Of a stretch of DNA of 64,000 nt, positions 8,236-16,738 are shown one piece after another. Positions within the stretch are counted from its first letter, which is position 1, and each line of letters opens with the position of its first letter. The notes below the pieces were generated by a model, which saw only the letters and a program-made list of their open reading frames with translations, did no database searches and had not been told where the DNA came from. The translations under genes were made by a program, and so were the position numbers. The stretch comes from Sneathiella sp. HT1-7 (lineage in GTDB: Bacteria; Pseudomonadota; Alphaproteobacteria; Sneathiellales; Sneathiellaceae): NCBI RefSeq assembly GCF_020731145.1, contig NZ_JAJFZN010000001.1, forward strand, positions 62,001-126,000, written 5' to 3'.

Positions 8236-9402
8236 ATGGATTTTACGCTCACCGAAGAACAGCATGCTATTGTCGAAAATGTCGAGGCGCTTTGTGCGCG
8301 CTTCGACGATAGTTACTGGCTAGAGAAAGATCGCACTGGCGATTTCCCGTTTGATTTTCATACGGCAATGGCAGAGGCCGGATGGCTTGGTATTACTATG
8401 CCCGAGGAATTTGGCGGCGCCGGGCTCGGCGTTGTCGAAGCTGCACTGATGATGCATACGGTGGCAAAATCCTCTGGCGGGATGTCTGCGGCTTCGGCCA
8501 TTCACATCAATATTTTCGGACCTCACCCGATCGTTGTTTTCGGCAGCGAAGATCAGAAAAACCGTTGGCTCCCTCCGCTTATCAAGGGCGAGGTCAAGAC
8601 ATGCTTTGGGGTGACAGAACCCAACGCCGGCCTAAACACGACGGCCCTTGAAACACGGGCTGAGAAAACGGCGGACGGCTATCTTGTGAACGGTCGAAAG
8701 ATTTGGACAACCACGGGACAAGAAGCAGACAAGATGTTGCTTCTGGCCCGCACGACACCAAAAGAAAACTGCAAGAAAGCAACTGACGGACTGTCCATCT
8801 TTTACACAGACATGAACCGTGACTATATGGATGTTCGTGTTATTGACAAAATGGGCCGCAAAGCTGTTGATTCCAACGAAGTTTTTATAGACAACTTACC
8901 GGTGCCAAAGGAAGATCTGATCGGAGAGGAAGGTAAGGGGTTTTATTACCTCCTGCACAGCCTAAACCCGGAGCGCGTTCTTGTCGGCATGGAAGCCATC
9001 GGTCTTGGCATGAATGCACTCGGCCGGGCGGCACAATACGCCCGTGAAAGAGAAGTATTCGGTCGCCCGATTGGTAAGAATCAGGCAATCCAACATCCGC
9101 TCGCTGAAAATTGGATGGAGTTAGAGGCCGCCTACCTAATGGCAATGAAAGCCGCGTCAAACTACGATGCGGGGCTTGAAGCAGGCGTTTTTGCCAATGC
9201 CGCCAAATATCTTGGCGCGGAAGCAGGCTTCAAAGCATGTACTCAGGCGGTCATGACCCATGGTGGCATGGGCTATGCCAAGGAGTTCACCGTTGAGCGA
9301 CTGATGCGCGAAGTCATGATCTGCCGGATTGCCCCTGTCAGCCCACAGCTGGTACTCTGTTACGTTGCTGAAAAGGCGCTCGGATTACCGAAATCCTATT
9401 GA
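8236..9402 (+). CDS. Acyl-CoA dehydrogenase with the catalytic Glu apparently on helix G
   Basis: The 388-residue protein is a full acyl-CoA dehydrogenase: helical N-domain, FAD-binding middle with CFGVTEPNAGLN, and C-domain with a GGMGYAKEF segment. It starts after AAAAAGGAG. The Glu that serves as base in medium-chain enzymes is replaced: the segment reads RIAPVSPQ (364-371) with Pro367 at that place. Instead Glu246 in LNPERVLVG aligns with the helix-G base known in isovaleryl-CoA and long-chain dehydrogenases. It would desaturate the CoA ester of the imported acid at the alpha-beta bond, passing electrons to ETF. The substrate is unknown; a branched or bulky acyl group would fit. Confidence 0.9.
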   Translation: MDFTLTEEQHAIVENVEALCARFDDSYWLEKDRTGDFPFDFHTAMAEAGWLGITMPEEFGGAGLGVVEAALMMHTVAKSSGGMSAASAIHINIFGPHPIVVFGSEDQKNRWLPPLIKGEVKTCFGVTEPNAGLNTTALETRAEKTADGYLVNGRKIWTTTGQEADKMLLLARTTPKENCKKATDGLSIFYTDMNRDYMDVRVIDKMGRKAVDSNEVFIDNLPVPKEDLIGEEGKGFYYLLHSLNPERVLVGMEAIGLGMNALGRAAQYAREREVFGRPIGKNQAIQHPLAENWMELEAAYLMAMKAASNYDAGLEAGVFANAAKYLGAEAGFKACTQAVMTHGGMGYAKEFTVERLMREVMICRIAPVSPQLVLCYVAEKALGLPKSY

Positions 9403-9434
9403 TAAAAACATTTTCCCTCGGACACAGGTGAGAA

Positions 9435-10643
9435 ATGAGCAAAGCTAATAATGGGCCTCTAACAGGCATAAGAGTTGCCGACCTTACGTCTGTTCTACTC
9501 GGGCCATATGCGACGCAAACCCTCGGCGATATGGGCGCGGACGTGATCAAGATCGAGGGACCCGAGGGTGATACGACCCGCGATCTCGGACCACGCCGCT
9601 CTCCTGGTATGGCAGCCATATATCTGAACGCCAACCGTAACAAGCGGGCATTGGGCATTGATTTGAAATCAGAGGAAGGCTACGCCGCCCTTCTCAAGCT
9701 GCTCGGAACTGTCGATGTTTTTCTGCACAACATGCGACCTTCCGCAATCAAGCGGCTGCGCCTTACTTATGACGATGTGAAAGCGGTCAATCCAAACATT
9801 GTCTATTGCGGTGCCTACGGGTTTGGACAGGACGGGCCCTATGCGAACAAGCCGGCCTATGACGACATGATCCAGGGTGTCAGCGGACTTGCGGCTACCC
9901 AATCAAAACTGATGGGACGGCCAGGATATATGCCAACAGTGATTGCCGATAAGGCGACGGCACTGACGGCTGTTTATGCGGTGACCATGGCGTTGTTTCA
10001 TCGCGAACGCACGGGCGAAGGACAGGAAGTTAAAATTCCGATGTTTGAGACGATGGTGCAATTCCATATGCTGGAACATCTTTACGGTGGGAATTTCGAT
10101 CCGCCGATAGGGTCTGTTGGTTATCCGCGCGCTATCTCCCCAAACCGCCATCCCTATAAAACCAAAGACGGAATGATCGGCGTTCTTCCGTATGTTGATA
10201 AACAATGGAAGGCGTTCTTTGAAATGGCTGGCCGTCCGGAATTGATGGAGGATCCCCGTTTTTGCAATATTGAAGCCCGGCTCGACAATATCGATGCGGC
10301 CTATGAAGTACTGAGCGAGATCATCGAGACCCGCACATCCGAAGAATGGCTTAAAGATCTGGATGCCGCAAGCATCCCGGCGGTACCAATCAACGACCCG
10401 GAAGATCTTCTTGAGGATGAACATCTTCAGGCGGTGAATTTCTGGAAAACAATGGATCATCCATCGGAAGGGAAACTGGTATATCCGGGAATTCACACAG
10501 AATTTTCAGCATCCCCCGGGGAAGTTCGACGACACGCCCCACGTCATGGGGAGCATAACCGGGAAATCCTGCAGGAAATTGGTATGTCGGAAGGAGAAAT
10601 TGACAGACTTATATCCTCCGGTATTCTTTGTTCAAAAACCTAA
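9435..10643 (+). CDS. CaiB/BaiF family (class III) CoA-transferase
   Basis: This 402-residue protein is a family III CoA-transferase. Visible features are the N-terminal GIRVADLTSVLLGPYATQTL and GADVIKIEGP, the NRNKRALGIDLK segment, and VIADKATAL, where Asp172 corresponds to the catalytic Asp169 of formyl-CoA transferase. It probably moves CoA from a product acyl-CoA to the incoming acid, sparing ATP. It sits 32 bp after the dehydrogenase and 36 bp before an acyl-CoA synthetase, so the cluster has two ways to make the CoA ester. Which acids it uses cannot be read from the sequence. Confidence 0.93.
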   Translation: MSKANNGPLTGIRVADLTSVLLGPYATQTLGDMGADVIKIEGPEGDTTRDLGPRRSPGMAAIYLNANRNKRALGIDLKSEEGYAALLKLLGTVDVFLHNMRPSAIKRLRLTYDDVKAVNPNIVYCGAYGFGQDGPYANKPAYDDMIQGVSGLAATQSKLMGRPGYMPTVIADKATALTAVYAVTMALFHRERTGEGQEVKIPMFETMVQFHMLEHLYGGNFDPPIGSVGYPRAISPNRHPYKTKDGMIGVLPYVDKQWKAFFEMAGRPELMEDPRFCNIEARLDNIDAAYEVLSEIIETRTSEEWLKDLDAASIPAVPINDPEDLLEDEHLQAVNFWKTMDHPSEGKLVYPGIHTEFSASPGEVRRHAPRHGEHNREILQEIGMSEGEIDRLISSGILCSKT

Positions 10644-10679
10644 TATACGGCCCATAATAACTAGAAAAAGAAACTGGCT

Positions 10680-12221
10680 ATGCATATACGTGAGTTCGCA
10701 AAGACAATGCCGGAAAAACCTGCCATTATAATGGCAGGCAGCGGTGAAACGGTCAGCTATAAACAACTCAACGAACGGTCCAATCAGGGGGCTCAGTATT
10801 TTCGCAATATGGGCCTGAAAATTGGCGACCATATCGCCCTTCTTTTAGAAAATACCCCTAGATTCTATGAAATTTGCTGGGCGGCGCATCGCGCAGGACT
10901 TTATTATACAGCCATCAGTTCCCGGCTTACGGCGGAAGAGGCGGCCTATATTATCAATGATTGCGGCGCCCAGATTTTTATCACCTCGAACTACAAATCG
11001 GAACTTGCCGCTCAGCTACTTGAACGAATGCCGAATGTCGAAGAGCGGCTAATGATTGACGGTACTATTCCCGGATATCAGTCTTTTGAAGAGGCGATCA
11101 GCGGCTACTCTACAGCTCCTCTTCCTGATGAATGCGAAGGCTCCGATATGCTTTATTCATCTGGCACTACGGGCCGACCGAAGGGAATCAAACCAACGGA
11201 AATCGGCAACCCAATCGGAGAGGATGATAACCTTACTGGCCTGCTAAAAAATCAGTATAACGTTACAGATAATACAATCTACCTTTCCCCGGCGCCGCTC
11301 TATCACGCTGCGCCGTTGCGGTATAACATGCGCACGCAACGCTTCGGTGCCACCTGCATCATCATGGAACATTTTGATGCGGAAGAATATCTTCGCCTTG
11401 TAGAAAAATACAAGGTGACTCATTCCCAGCTTGTACCAACCATGTTCGTCCGGATGCTGAAACTGCCGGAAGAAGTGCGGAAGAAATATGACGTCAGTAG
11501 CCTGCAGGTCGCCATTCATGCTGCCGCACCCTGCCCCGAAAAAGTTAAGCATCAGATGATGGACTGGTGGGGTCCGATTTTATATGAATATTACGCAGGT
11601 ACTGAAGGGAACGGATATTGCGCCGTTACTCCTGAGGAATGGCTTTTACACCCAGGAACAGTTGGCAGGGCCTTGACCGGCATTGTGCATATTGTCGATG
11701 AAGAAGGTAATGAGCTCCCCGCCGGGAAGACCGGAGCCATCTATTTTTCGGATGGGCGTGAGTTTACCTATCATAATGATCCAGAACGAACAGCGGAGAG
11801 CTTCAACGATAAGGGATGGAGTACGCTCGGGGATGTTGGGTATCTAGATGAAGACGGCTTCCTCTATCTCACTGACCGGCAGACCTACATGATCATTTCC
11901 GGCGGCGTGAATATCTACCCGCAGGAAATTGAAGATTTGCTCCTGACCCACCCAAAGGTATATGACGCGGCAGTGATTGGCGTACCAAACGAGGATTTTG
12001 GTGAAGAAGTCAAAGCCGTTATTCAGCCTGTAGATATTAAACTCGCGGGCGACGATCTAGAGGCCGAGTTGATAGAGTTCTGCCGTACGAACATCAGCCA
12101 TGTTAAATGTCCAAGGTCTGTTGACTTTGAAGCGGAACTTCCCCGCCATCCGACGGGGAAGCTTTATAAAAGGCTTCTCAAAGACAAATATTGGGGCGAG
12201 AAGAAATCCCGGATTGTCTGA
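10680..12221 (+). CDS. AMP-forming acyl-CoA synthetase
   Basis: The 513-residue enzyme belongs to the ANL adenylating superfamily. It has the P-loop MLYSSGTTGRPKGIK near residue 160, YYAGTEGNGY as the adenine motif, LGDVGYLDEDGFLYLTDR, the hinge ISGGVNIYPQEIEDLL, and the C-terminal catalytic lysine in HPTGKLYKR. It activates a carboxylic acid with ATP and CoA through an acyl-adenylate. As the last gene of the TRAP/CoA cluster it likely activates the imported acid before dehydrogenation. It stops 2 bp from the convergent ribH stop, and no terminator hairpin is visible. Confidence 0.92.
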   Translation: MHIREFAKTMPEKPAIIMAGSGETVSYKQLNERSNQGAQYFRNMGLKIGDHIALLLENTPRFYEICWAAHRAGLYYTAISSRLTAEEAAYIINDCGAQIFITSNYKSELAAQLLERMPNVEERLMIDGTIPGYQSFEEAISGYSTAPLPDECEGSDMLYSSGTTGRPKGIKPTEIGNPIGEDDNLTGLLKNQYNVTDNTIYLSPAPLYHAAPLRYNMRTQRFGATCIIMEHFDAEEYLRLVEKYKVTHSQLVPTMFVRMLKLPEEVRKKYDVSSLQVAIHAAAPCPEKVKHQMMDWWGPILYEYYAGTEGNGYCAVTPEEWLLHPGTVGRALTGIVHIVDEEGNELPAGKTGAIYFSDGREFTYHNDPERTAESFNDKGWSTLGDVGYLDEDGFLYLTDRQTYMIISGGVNIYPQEIEDLLLTHPKVYDAAVIGVPNEDFGEEVKAVIQPVDIKLAGDDLEAELIEFCRTNISHVKCPRSVDFEAELPRHPTGKLYKRLLKDKYWGEKKSRIV

Positions 12222-12223
12222 TC

Positions 12224-12736
12224 CTATGACGCGAGCTTGAGCTCTTTCAGGCCGCGCATATTTTCAAGTGTCTGGTGGCAGGCTCTAGCCGCCTCCTGAC
12301 CCTTGAGCACAAAATGTTCCTTGAAGAAGCTCATATGCGCCTCCGTCTCCTGAAAATGATGTGGTGTCAGGACGACCGATAAAACCGGGATGTCGCTGTC
12401 AAGCTGGACCCGCATCATACCATCGAGCACGGTCCGAGAAACGAAGTCATGTCGGTAAATTCCTCCATCCACGATTAGTCCTGTCGCCATGATCAAATCA
12501 TAACGCCCGGTTTCCGAAAGCTTTTGCGCCATCAATGGAATTTCCAGACTGCCCGGAACATCATTGATATCGAAAGAATCAGCGTCATATCCAAAGCCGC
12601 GCAGTTCAGCGATGAAAGACTTACTCGCTTGATGGACGATATCGGCATGCCAATTCGCCTGAATGATGGCAATGCGGCTATGGCTTTTGTGGATGCTGGG
12701 GGTTTTATTGTCAGATGTCGTGTTTTTGATTTTCAT
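12224..12736 (-). CDS. ribH: 6,7-dimethyl-8-ribityllumazine synthase, type II (RibH2)
   Basis: From the ATG at 12736 this gives 170 residues matching the RibH2 group: [13 protein letters not shown], a VPGSLEIPL segment, [11 protein letters not shown] with the catalytic His region, and [17 protein letters not shown]. It condenses ribityl-amino-uracil with dihydroxybutanone phosphate in riboflavin synthesis. A longer reading to 12952 is an artefact because its first 72 codons are the FMN riboswitch. The gene stands alone, apart from other rib genes, like the riboswitch-controlled ribH2 known from Brucella-type genomes. Confidence 0.95.
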   Translation of the reverse strand: MKIKNTTSDNKTPSIHKSHSRIAIIQANWHADIVHQASKSFIAELRGFGYDADSFDINDVPGSLEIPLMAQKLSETGRYDLIMATGLIVDGGIYRHDFVSRTVLDGMMRVQLDSDIPVLSVVLTPHHFQETEAHMSFFKEHFVLKGQEAARACHQTLENMRGLKELKLAS

Positions 12737-12742
12737 TTTTGG

Positions 12743-12776
12743 GCCTTGTTTATTCAAGTTGACAAAAACCCAAGGC
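12743..12776 (-). promoter_or_regulatory. Possible sequestering hairpin of the ribH leader
   Basis: On the minus strand GCCTTG (12776-12771) can pair with CAAGGC (12748-12743), which lies six bases before the ribH ATG and contains the only AAGG that could act as ribosome site. Pairing would hide it. This is the likely expression platform of the riboswitch, acting on translation; it is inferred from complementarity only. Confidence 0.4.
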
Positions 12777-12825
12777 AAATAGGTTAAAGGCATGCACAGA
12801 CCTGCATGGCCTGACCACCCTTTAT

Positions 12826-12966
12826 CCTGTTCTCTTCCATCCGGACTATCACCGTCGGCTTCGGATTTACACCGAATCTGCTGACCCCGCCGAAGCGGGC
12901 GCTCGCGGGCTTGAACAGAAACCTGTTCTTTACCGCCGGTAGGGACTTTCACCCTGCCCTGAGAAC
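12826..12966 (-). ncRNA. FMN riboswitch (RFN element)
   Basis: The minus strand carries the full conserved RFN core: GTTCTCAGGGCAGGG at the 5' side, GAAAGTCCCTACCGGCGGT, the GCCCGCGAGCG arm, GTCAGCAGATTCGGTG, AAATCCGAAGCCGACGGTGA and AGTCCGGATGGAAGAGAAC closing the P1 stem. It binds FMN and shuts off the downstream gene. It lies 89 bp upstream of the ribH start. Confidence 0.97.
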
Positions 12967-13000
12967 ATTCCCTCTATATGAGGAGGAAATATCACTGTTT

Positions 13001-13028
13001 ATAGTAGGGATATTTTCCCGATTTGCAA
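13001..13028 (-). promoter_or_regulatory. Candidate promoter of the ribH riboswitch transcript
   Basis: On the minus strand TTGCAA (13028-13023) and TACTAT (13006-13001) are spaced by 16 bp, about 35 bp upstream of the riboswitch. A TATAAA overlapping the second box is an alternative -10 with 19-bp spacing. It is a reasonable sigma-70 type promoter but unproven. Confidence 0.4.
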
Positions 13029-13088
13029 GAAGTCGCATATGTATTACTTTGGCGTCCCTTCACTTTTTTGTTGAAACAAGAGGCACTG

Positions 13089-13436
13089 TTGGACGAAAAA
13101 TCATTTACGGCATTATTGAAAGACGTCGTTCGCTACAATCAGTTGGAGCGCTACTTCAAAACCACCTCCGGCCCGATTGAGGACGTCGATAGCCATTACG
13201 ACCTGATGCCCGATATTGACGCGATCAAGCGCGATCAGGCCGACAGCGGTGGTCTCAAGTTATCTCATGCACAACGACGAATGCTGATGACACTTGTCGC
13301 ATTGTGGGAAGGCGCGACAGCTGATCAGCTATTCGAAGAAAGTCTGGGTAGCCTCTCCCGGATTATCCAGTCTATGGATCGGAATAACCGCGAATTTTTG
13401 GCCGAACTAATCCTCGCCTACCCTGGATGGGGCTGA
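13089..13436 (+). CDS. Hypothetical protein, unrecognised
   Basis: The frame is open from 13023, but that start overlaps the candidate promoter of the divergent riboswitch. The TTG at 13089 has AAGAGG just upstream, giving 115 residues. The protein is soluble, helical and charged (for example VDSHYDLMPDIDAIKRDQAD and LSRIIQSMDRNNREFLAEL), with no signal peptide or membrane segment. I do not recognise a family. It lies 97 bp upstream of dgt in the same direction. The coding call rests on an open frame with protein-like composition; the start is uncertain. Confidence 0.6.
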   Translation: MDEKSFTALLKDVVRYNQLERYFKTTSGPIEDVDSHYDLMPDIDAIKRDQADSGGLKLSHAQRRMLMTLVALWEGATADQLFEESLGSLSRIIQSMDRNNREFLAELILAYPGWG

Positions 13437-13533
13437 AAAATTCACGTCGCGCCCAAGATGTGGACAGTTGATTTTATGCCCCTCTATAAAAATATTCATT
13501 CTATAGTAAGTAGTTATGAAGTAGCTTGACCCT

Positions 13534-14868
13534 ATGATGGACTGGAACAAACTTCTTTCGACTCGGCGCTATGGGCAGGATCATAACGATCCCGTCATCG
13601 CCTCGCGCAGCCCGTTTCACAAAGATCAGGACCGCATTGTATTTTCCTCCGCCTTTCGACGGTTGCAGGACAAGACACAGGTTCATACTCTAGCGGAAAG
13701 CGATTATGTGCGGACCCGCCTTACTCATTCCATGGAAGTGGCGTCCGTTGGCCGCTCGCTTGGTGCAAATGCCGGACAGGTCATTATCGACCGTCATTTA
13801 AAAGGCAGTGAATATAGCCCCGCGGATTTCGGTCATATAGTCTCCGCCGCCTGTCTTGCCCATGATATCGGCAACCCGCCTTTTGGGCATTTCGGCGAAG
13901 AGATTATCCGCCACTGGTTCAAGAATGGCCATGGCGCAGCGGAGCGGGCGGAAGGCTTAAGCGAAGACGAGGCTCGCGACCTTGAGCTCTTTGAAGGCAA
14001 TGCGCAAGGGTTTCGCATTCTGACGAAATTGCAGAACTGGCGAAATGCCGGCGGTTTGCGGCTGACCTATGCCACTCTCGGCACATTCATGAAATATCCT
14101 CGGACCTCCATTGTCTCTGCTCCGTCCCCGGCAGACAGCGGCGGCAAAAAATTTGGGGTAATGCAGTCCGAACTGAGAGCATTTCACGAAATTGCGGATG
14201 AGCTTGGGCTGCTTCAGCGGGGAAATGATGACTACTGGTGCCGGCACCCCCTCGCCTACCTGGTCGAAGCGGCAGATGATATCTGCTACAGCGTCGTCGA
14301 CATCGAGGATGGGTATAAACTTGGCCGCCTTGGCTATGGTGAGACCGAAGATTTGATGCTGCGCATTCTTGGCGACAAACCAAAGCGCTATGCGGAAGTC
14401 GATGATCCATCGGAGCGAATTTCCTATCTTCGCGCAAAATGTATCGGCCGCCTGATTGGAGAAGTCTCCGACATCTTCAAGGATTGTGAAGGAGAAATTC
14501 TCGCCGGAAACTTCAAAGGAGACCTCTTGCATCATTCGCGGCGGGCAAAACTCTTCGATGAAATATACGCGCTCTGTCAGCGTGAGATCTACCGCCATCC
14601 GGAGCGTATTCAGGCCGAATTGAGCGGCTCAGAAATACTTACGACCCTGCTGGATGCGTTTTATGACGCCAACCTCGATTGGGAAAGATTTAATCGTGAC
14701 GGCACGGCTATGAACCCAAGATCCTCCGTCCTGATGACCCTTTTTCCGGACGGCAATGAGAACCCAGGCAAACGTTATGACTGGCTTCTCGGCATTACTG
14801 ATTTCGTCTCGGGCATGACCGATTCTTTCGCGGTACGACAGTTCCGCGAGATCAGAGGGATTGTTTAA
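13534..14868 (+). CDS. dgt: Deoxyguanosinetriphosphate triphosphohydrolase (dGTPase)
   Basis: The 444-residue protein shows the dGTPase N-terminus (SPFHKDQDRIVFSSAFRRLQDK, with TQVH next) and the HD-domain metal site: His in RLTHSMEV, His-Asp in CLAHDIGNPPFGH, and a further Asp in AADDICYSVVD. It hydrolyses dGTP (often other dNTPs) to the nucleoside and triphosphate, helping to set dNTP pools. Two adjacent ATGs (13534, 13537) are possible starts. The length fits the longer dGTPase subgroup. The 97 bp upstream are AT-rich and could hold a promoter. Confidence 0.94.
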   Translation: MMDWNKLLSTRRYGQDHNDPVIASRSPFHKDQDRIVFSSAFRRLQDKTQVHTLAESDYVRTRLTHSMEVASVGRSLGANAGQVIIDRHLKGSEYSPADFGHIVSAACLAHDIGNPPFGHFGEEIIRHWFKNGHGAAERAEGLSEDEARDLELFEGNAQGFRILTKLQNWRNAGGLRLTYATLGTFMKYPRTSIVSAPSPADSGGKKFGVMQSELRAFHEIADELGLLQRGNDDYWCRHPLAYLVEAADDICYSVVDIEDGYKLGRLGYGETEDLMLRILGDKPKRYAEVDDPSERISYLRAKCIGRLIGEVSDIFKDCEGEILAGNFKGDLLHHSRRAKLFDEIYALCQREIYRHPERIQAELSGSEILTTLLDAFYDANLDWERFNRDGTAMNPRSSVLMTLFPDGNENPGKRYDWLLGITDFVSGMTDSFAVRQFREIRGIV

Positions 14869-14951
14869 TCCCGCTTTCCTAGAGTTTTTAGCAGCTGGTA
14901 ACCCCCTATTAACCTAAATCTCCTAGAATTATTTTTTTAGATTTCAGGCTG

Positions 14952-16073
14952 ATGACATCCATGTTGGTTGATTCTACCCTTTATGGCGACCATATCGCCG
15001 CAATGTTTGCCAAAATGCCGACGCCGATGCGTATAAATACCGCACGCACGGCGGCAGAAGGATTTGTTGCGCGGGAATTGACCGATGATGACCTGGAACT
15101 AACAGAAGCTATCATCAATTATTTTGTGAATGATATCGATACGGCCGTGCGGCATGCAATTGCCGATGCCGTCAAGGAATGTGAGTTCCTGTCTAAGGAA
15201 ATGGCGATGAAGCTCGCTCTGGACGTAGACGAAATATCCTCCCCTATCGTCACTCATTCACCGATCCTTTCAGATGAGGATCTGTGGACGATCCTACAAA
15301 CCGCCAGCAACAGCATTCAAACTACTATTGCTTCGCGGCCGCACCTTGGTGTGAAATCAACGGCCTGTATCGCCGAAATCGGATGTTATTCGGCCATCAA
15401 AGCCTGCTTGAGAAATGAAACGGCGATTATCGGAAAGACGGCCTATGATCATATCCTTGGTCGTTTTGGCGATATAGACCCCATACAAGCCCTTTTGGTT
15501 CATCGTCCCTTCCTCCCCGAGCAGATTGTTTCTCGGTTGTTCGATTTTATTTCTGAAGAATATAAGCAAATTCTCATCGAGAGAAATCCGGTAGAGAACA
15601 ACACTTCCGTCCAAAAAATTCTCAACGCCCGCGAAAAAGCACTTGCCAAGAGTCTGGATCGGAGAATGACCGATCACGAACAGAAAAAGAAATCACTCGC
15701 GCTTGAACGGGAGGGGCGCCTGACGGCGACACTGATGTTGCGCTTGCTCATCAACGGCAATCACGCATTTTTTGCCGCCGCACTTGGTCATGCCTCTGGT
15801 ATTTCAAAGAAGCGTGTCGTATCGCTGACGTCTGGGCGGGGTTATCTCGGCTTTCAGCGCCTCTATGACCGCGCTGAGTTGCCGCCTTATCTCTACACAG
15901 CCTTTAAAACAGCGATGGAAGAGCATCGTAAAGCAACCCATTATCATCCGCGCGCCGATCTAGATAATTTTCGCCAACGTATGATCGATCGGATAGCGGA
16001 AACTTACGGGTGGGAAGATGGCATGTCTCTCGAAGGGTTGATGGAAAAACTGCTTCCCAAACGCCTCCATTGA
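14952..16073 (+). CDS. DUF2336 domain-containing protein
   Basis: The 373-residue protein matches DUF2336, a helical HEAT-like alphaproteobacterial family. Typical segments are LSDEDLWTILQTASNSIQTT, IASRPHLGVKSTACIAEIG and the following short helical repeats; the C-terminal half has the family's basic helical end (LLPKRLH at the terminus). No catalytic motif or signal peptide is seen, and the molecular role is unknown. Members are often found in genomes with complex signalling or motility, but nothing in the neighbourhood here supports that. It is flanked by dgt and an isomerase on the same strand. Confidence 0.85.
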   Translation: MTSMLVDSTLYGDHIAAMFAKMPTPMRINTARTAAEGFVARELTDDDLELTEAIINYFVNDIDTAVRHAIADAVKECEFLSKEMAMKLALDVDEISSPIVTHSPILSDEDLWTILQTASNSIQTTIASRPHLGVKSTACIAEIGCYSAIKACLRNETAIIGKTAYDHILGRFGDIDPIQALLVHRPFLPEQIVSRLFDFISEEYKQILIERNPVENNTSVQKILNAREKALAKSLDRRMTDHEQKKKSLALEREGRLTATLMLRLLINGNHAFFAAALGHASGISKKRVVSLTSGRGYLGFQRLYDRAELPPYLYTAFKTAMEEHRKATHYHPRADLDNFRQRMIDRIAETYGWEDGMSLEGLMEKLLPKRLH

Positions 16074-16119
16074 CCTTTAAACTCTAGGCAATTCAAATAA
16101 CAAAAATCGGAATTGCCTC

Positions 16120-16716
16120 GTGACAAAATCCATCGACTATTATCTGACGCTTGTATCGCCCTGGGCTTTTCTTGGCCATGATCGCTTCCTTAAGATGGCG
16201 AAGCAAAATGACGCCAAGATTAACGTTATTCCCGTCAACTACGGAACTATATTCGCCGCAACAGGCGGGTTGCCGCTCGGCAAGCGAAGTGAACAACGGA
16301 AAAGTTATCGCCTGATGGAACTCGCCAGATGGCGAGAGGAACATAACGTCCCAATCAATATCCACCCGAAGTTTTTCCCCGCCTCGGACCTGATCGCAGC
16401 GTTGATGGTCACTACTGTGGCGATGCGCGGCGGAGACGCAATCGGCCTCACCGGGATGTTTCAGCGATTAGTCTGGATTGAGGAGGGCAATATTGCAGAT
16501 GAAGCTACAGCGGTTGAAGTGGCTAATCGGGCAGGCCTCAATGGCGCTGAGTTGCTGAAAGAAAGCCAGGCTCCTGAAATCAAAGCACTCTATGATAAGA
16601 ACACGGATGACGCGATCGCAAGGGGCGTGTTCGGAGCTCCGACATATATCATTGGAGATGAGCTGTTCTGGGGTCAGGATCGGCTTCAGTTTGTAGAGAA
16701 AGCCCTCAAGAAATAA
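16120..16716 (+). CDS. 2-hydroxychromene-2-carboxylate isomerase family protein (DsbA fold)
   Basis: The 198-residue protein starts at a GTG. It has the kappa-GST/DsbA-like fold of HCCA isomerases: YYLTLVSPWAFLGHDRF with the active-site serine, an inserted helical domain with WREEHNVPINIHPKFFP, and the C-terminal RGVFGAPTYIIGDELFWGQDRL. The founding enzyme is glutathione-dependent and acts in naphthalene breakdown. Genomic copies like this one usually have no assigned substrate. An HSL-type esterase follows 22 bp later and may share its transcript. Confidence 0.9.
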   Translation: MTKSIDYYLTLVSPWAFLGHDRFLKMAKQNDAKINVIPVNYGTIFAATGGLPLGKRSEQRKSYRLMELARWREEHNVPINIHPKFFPASDLIAALMVTTVAMRGGDAIGLTGMFQRLVWIEEGNIADEATAVEVANRAGLNGAELLKESQAPEIKALYDKNTDDAIARGVFGAPTYIIGDELFWGQDRLQFVEKALKK

Positions 16717-16738
16717 GTATAGAAAAAGGAGACAGGGA

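Noticed and set aside
12737-12952. N-terminal extension of ribH by 72 codons
   Set aside because: The extension reads through the FMN riboswitch aptamer; the family N-terminus fits the ATG at 12736.
13957-14598. 213-codon minus-strand frame inside dgt
   Set aside because: It is a shadow of dgt, which has a complete HD active site on the other strand.
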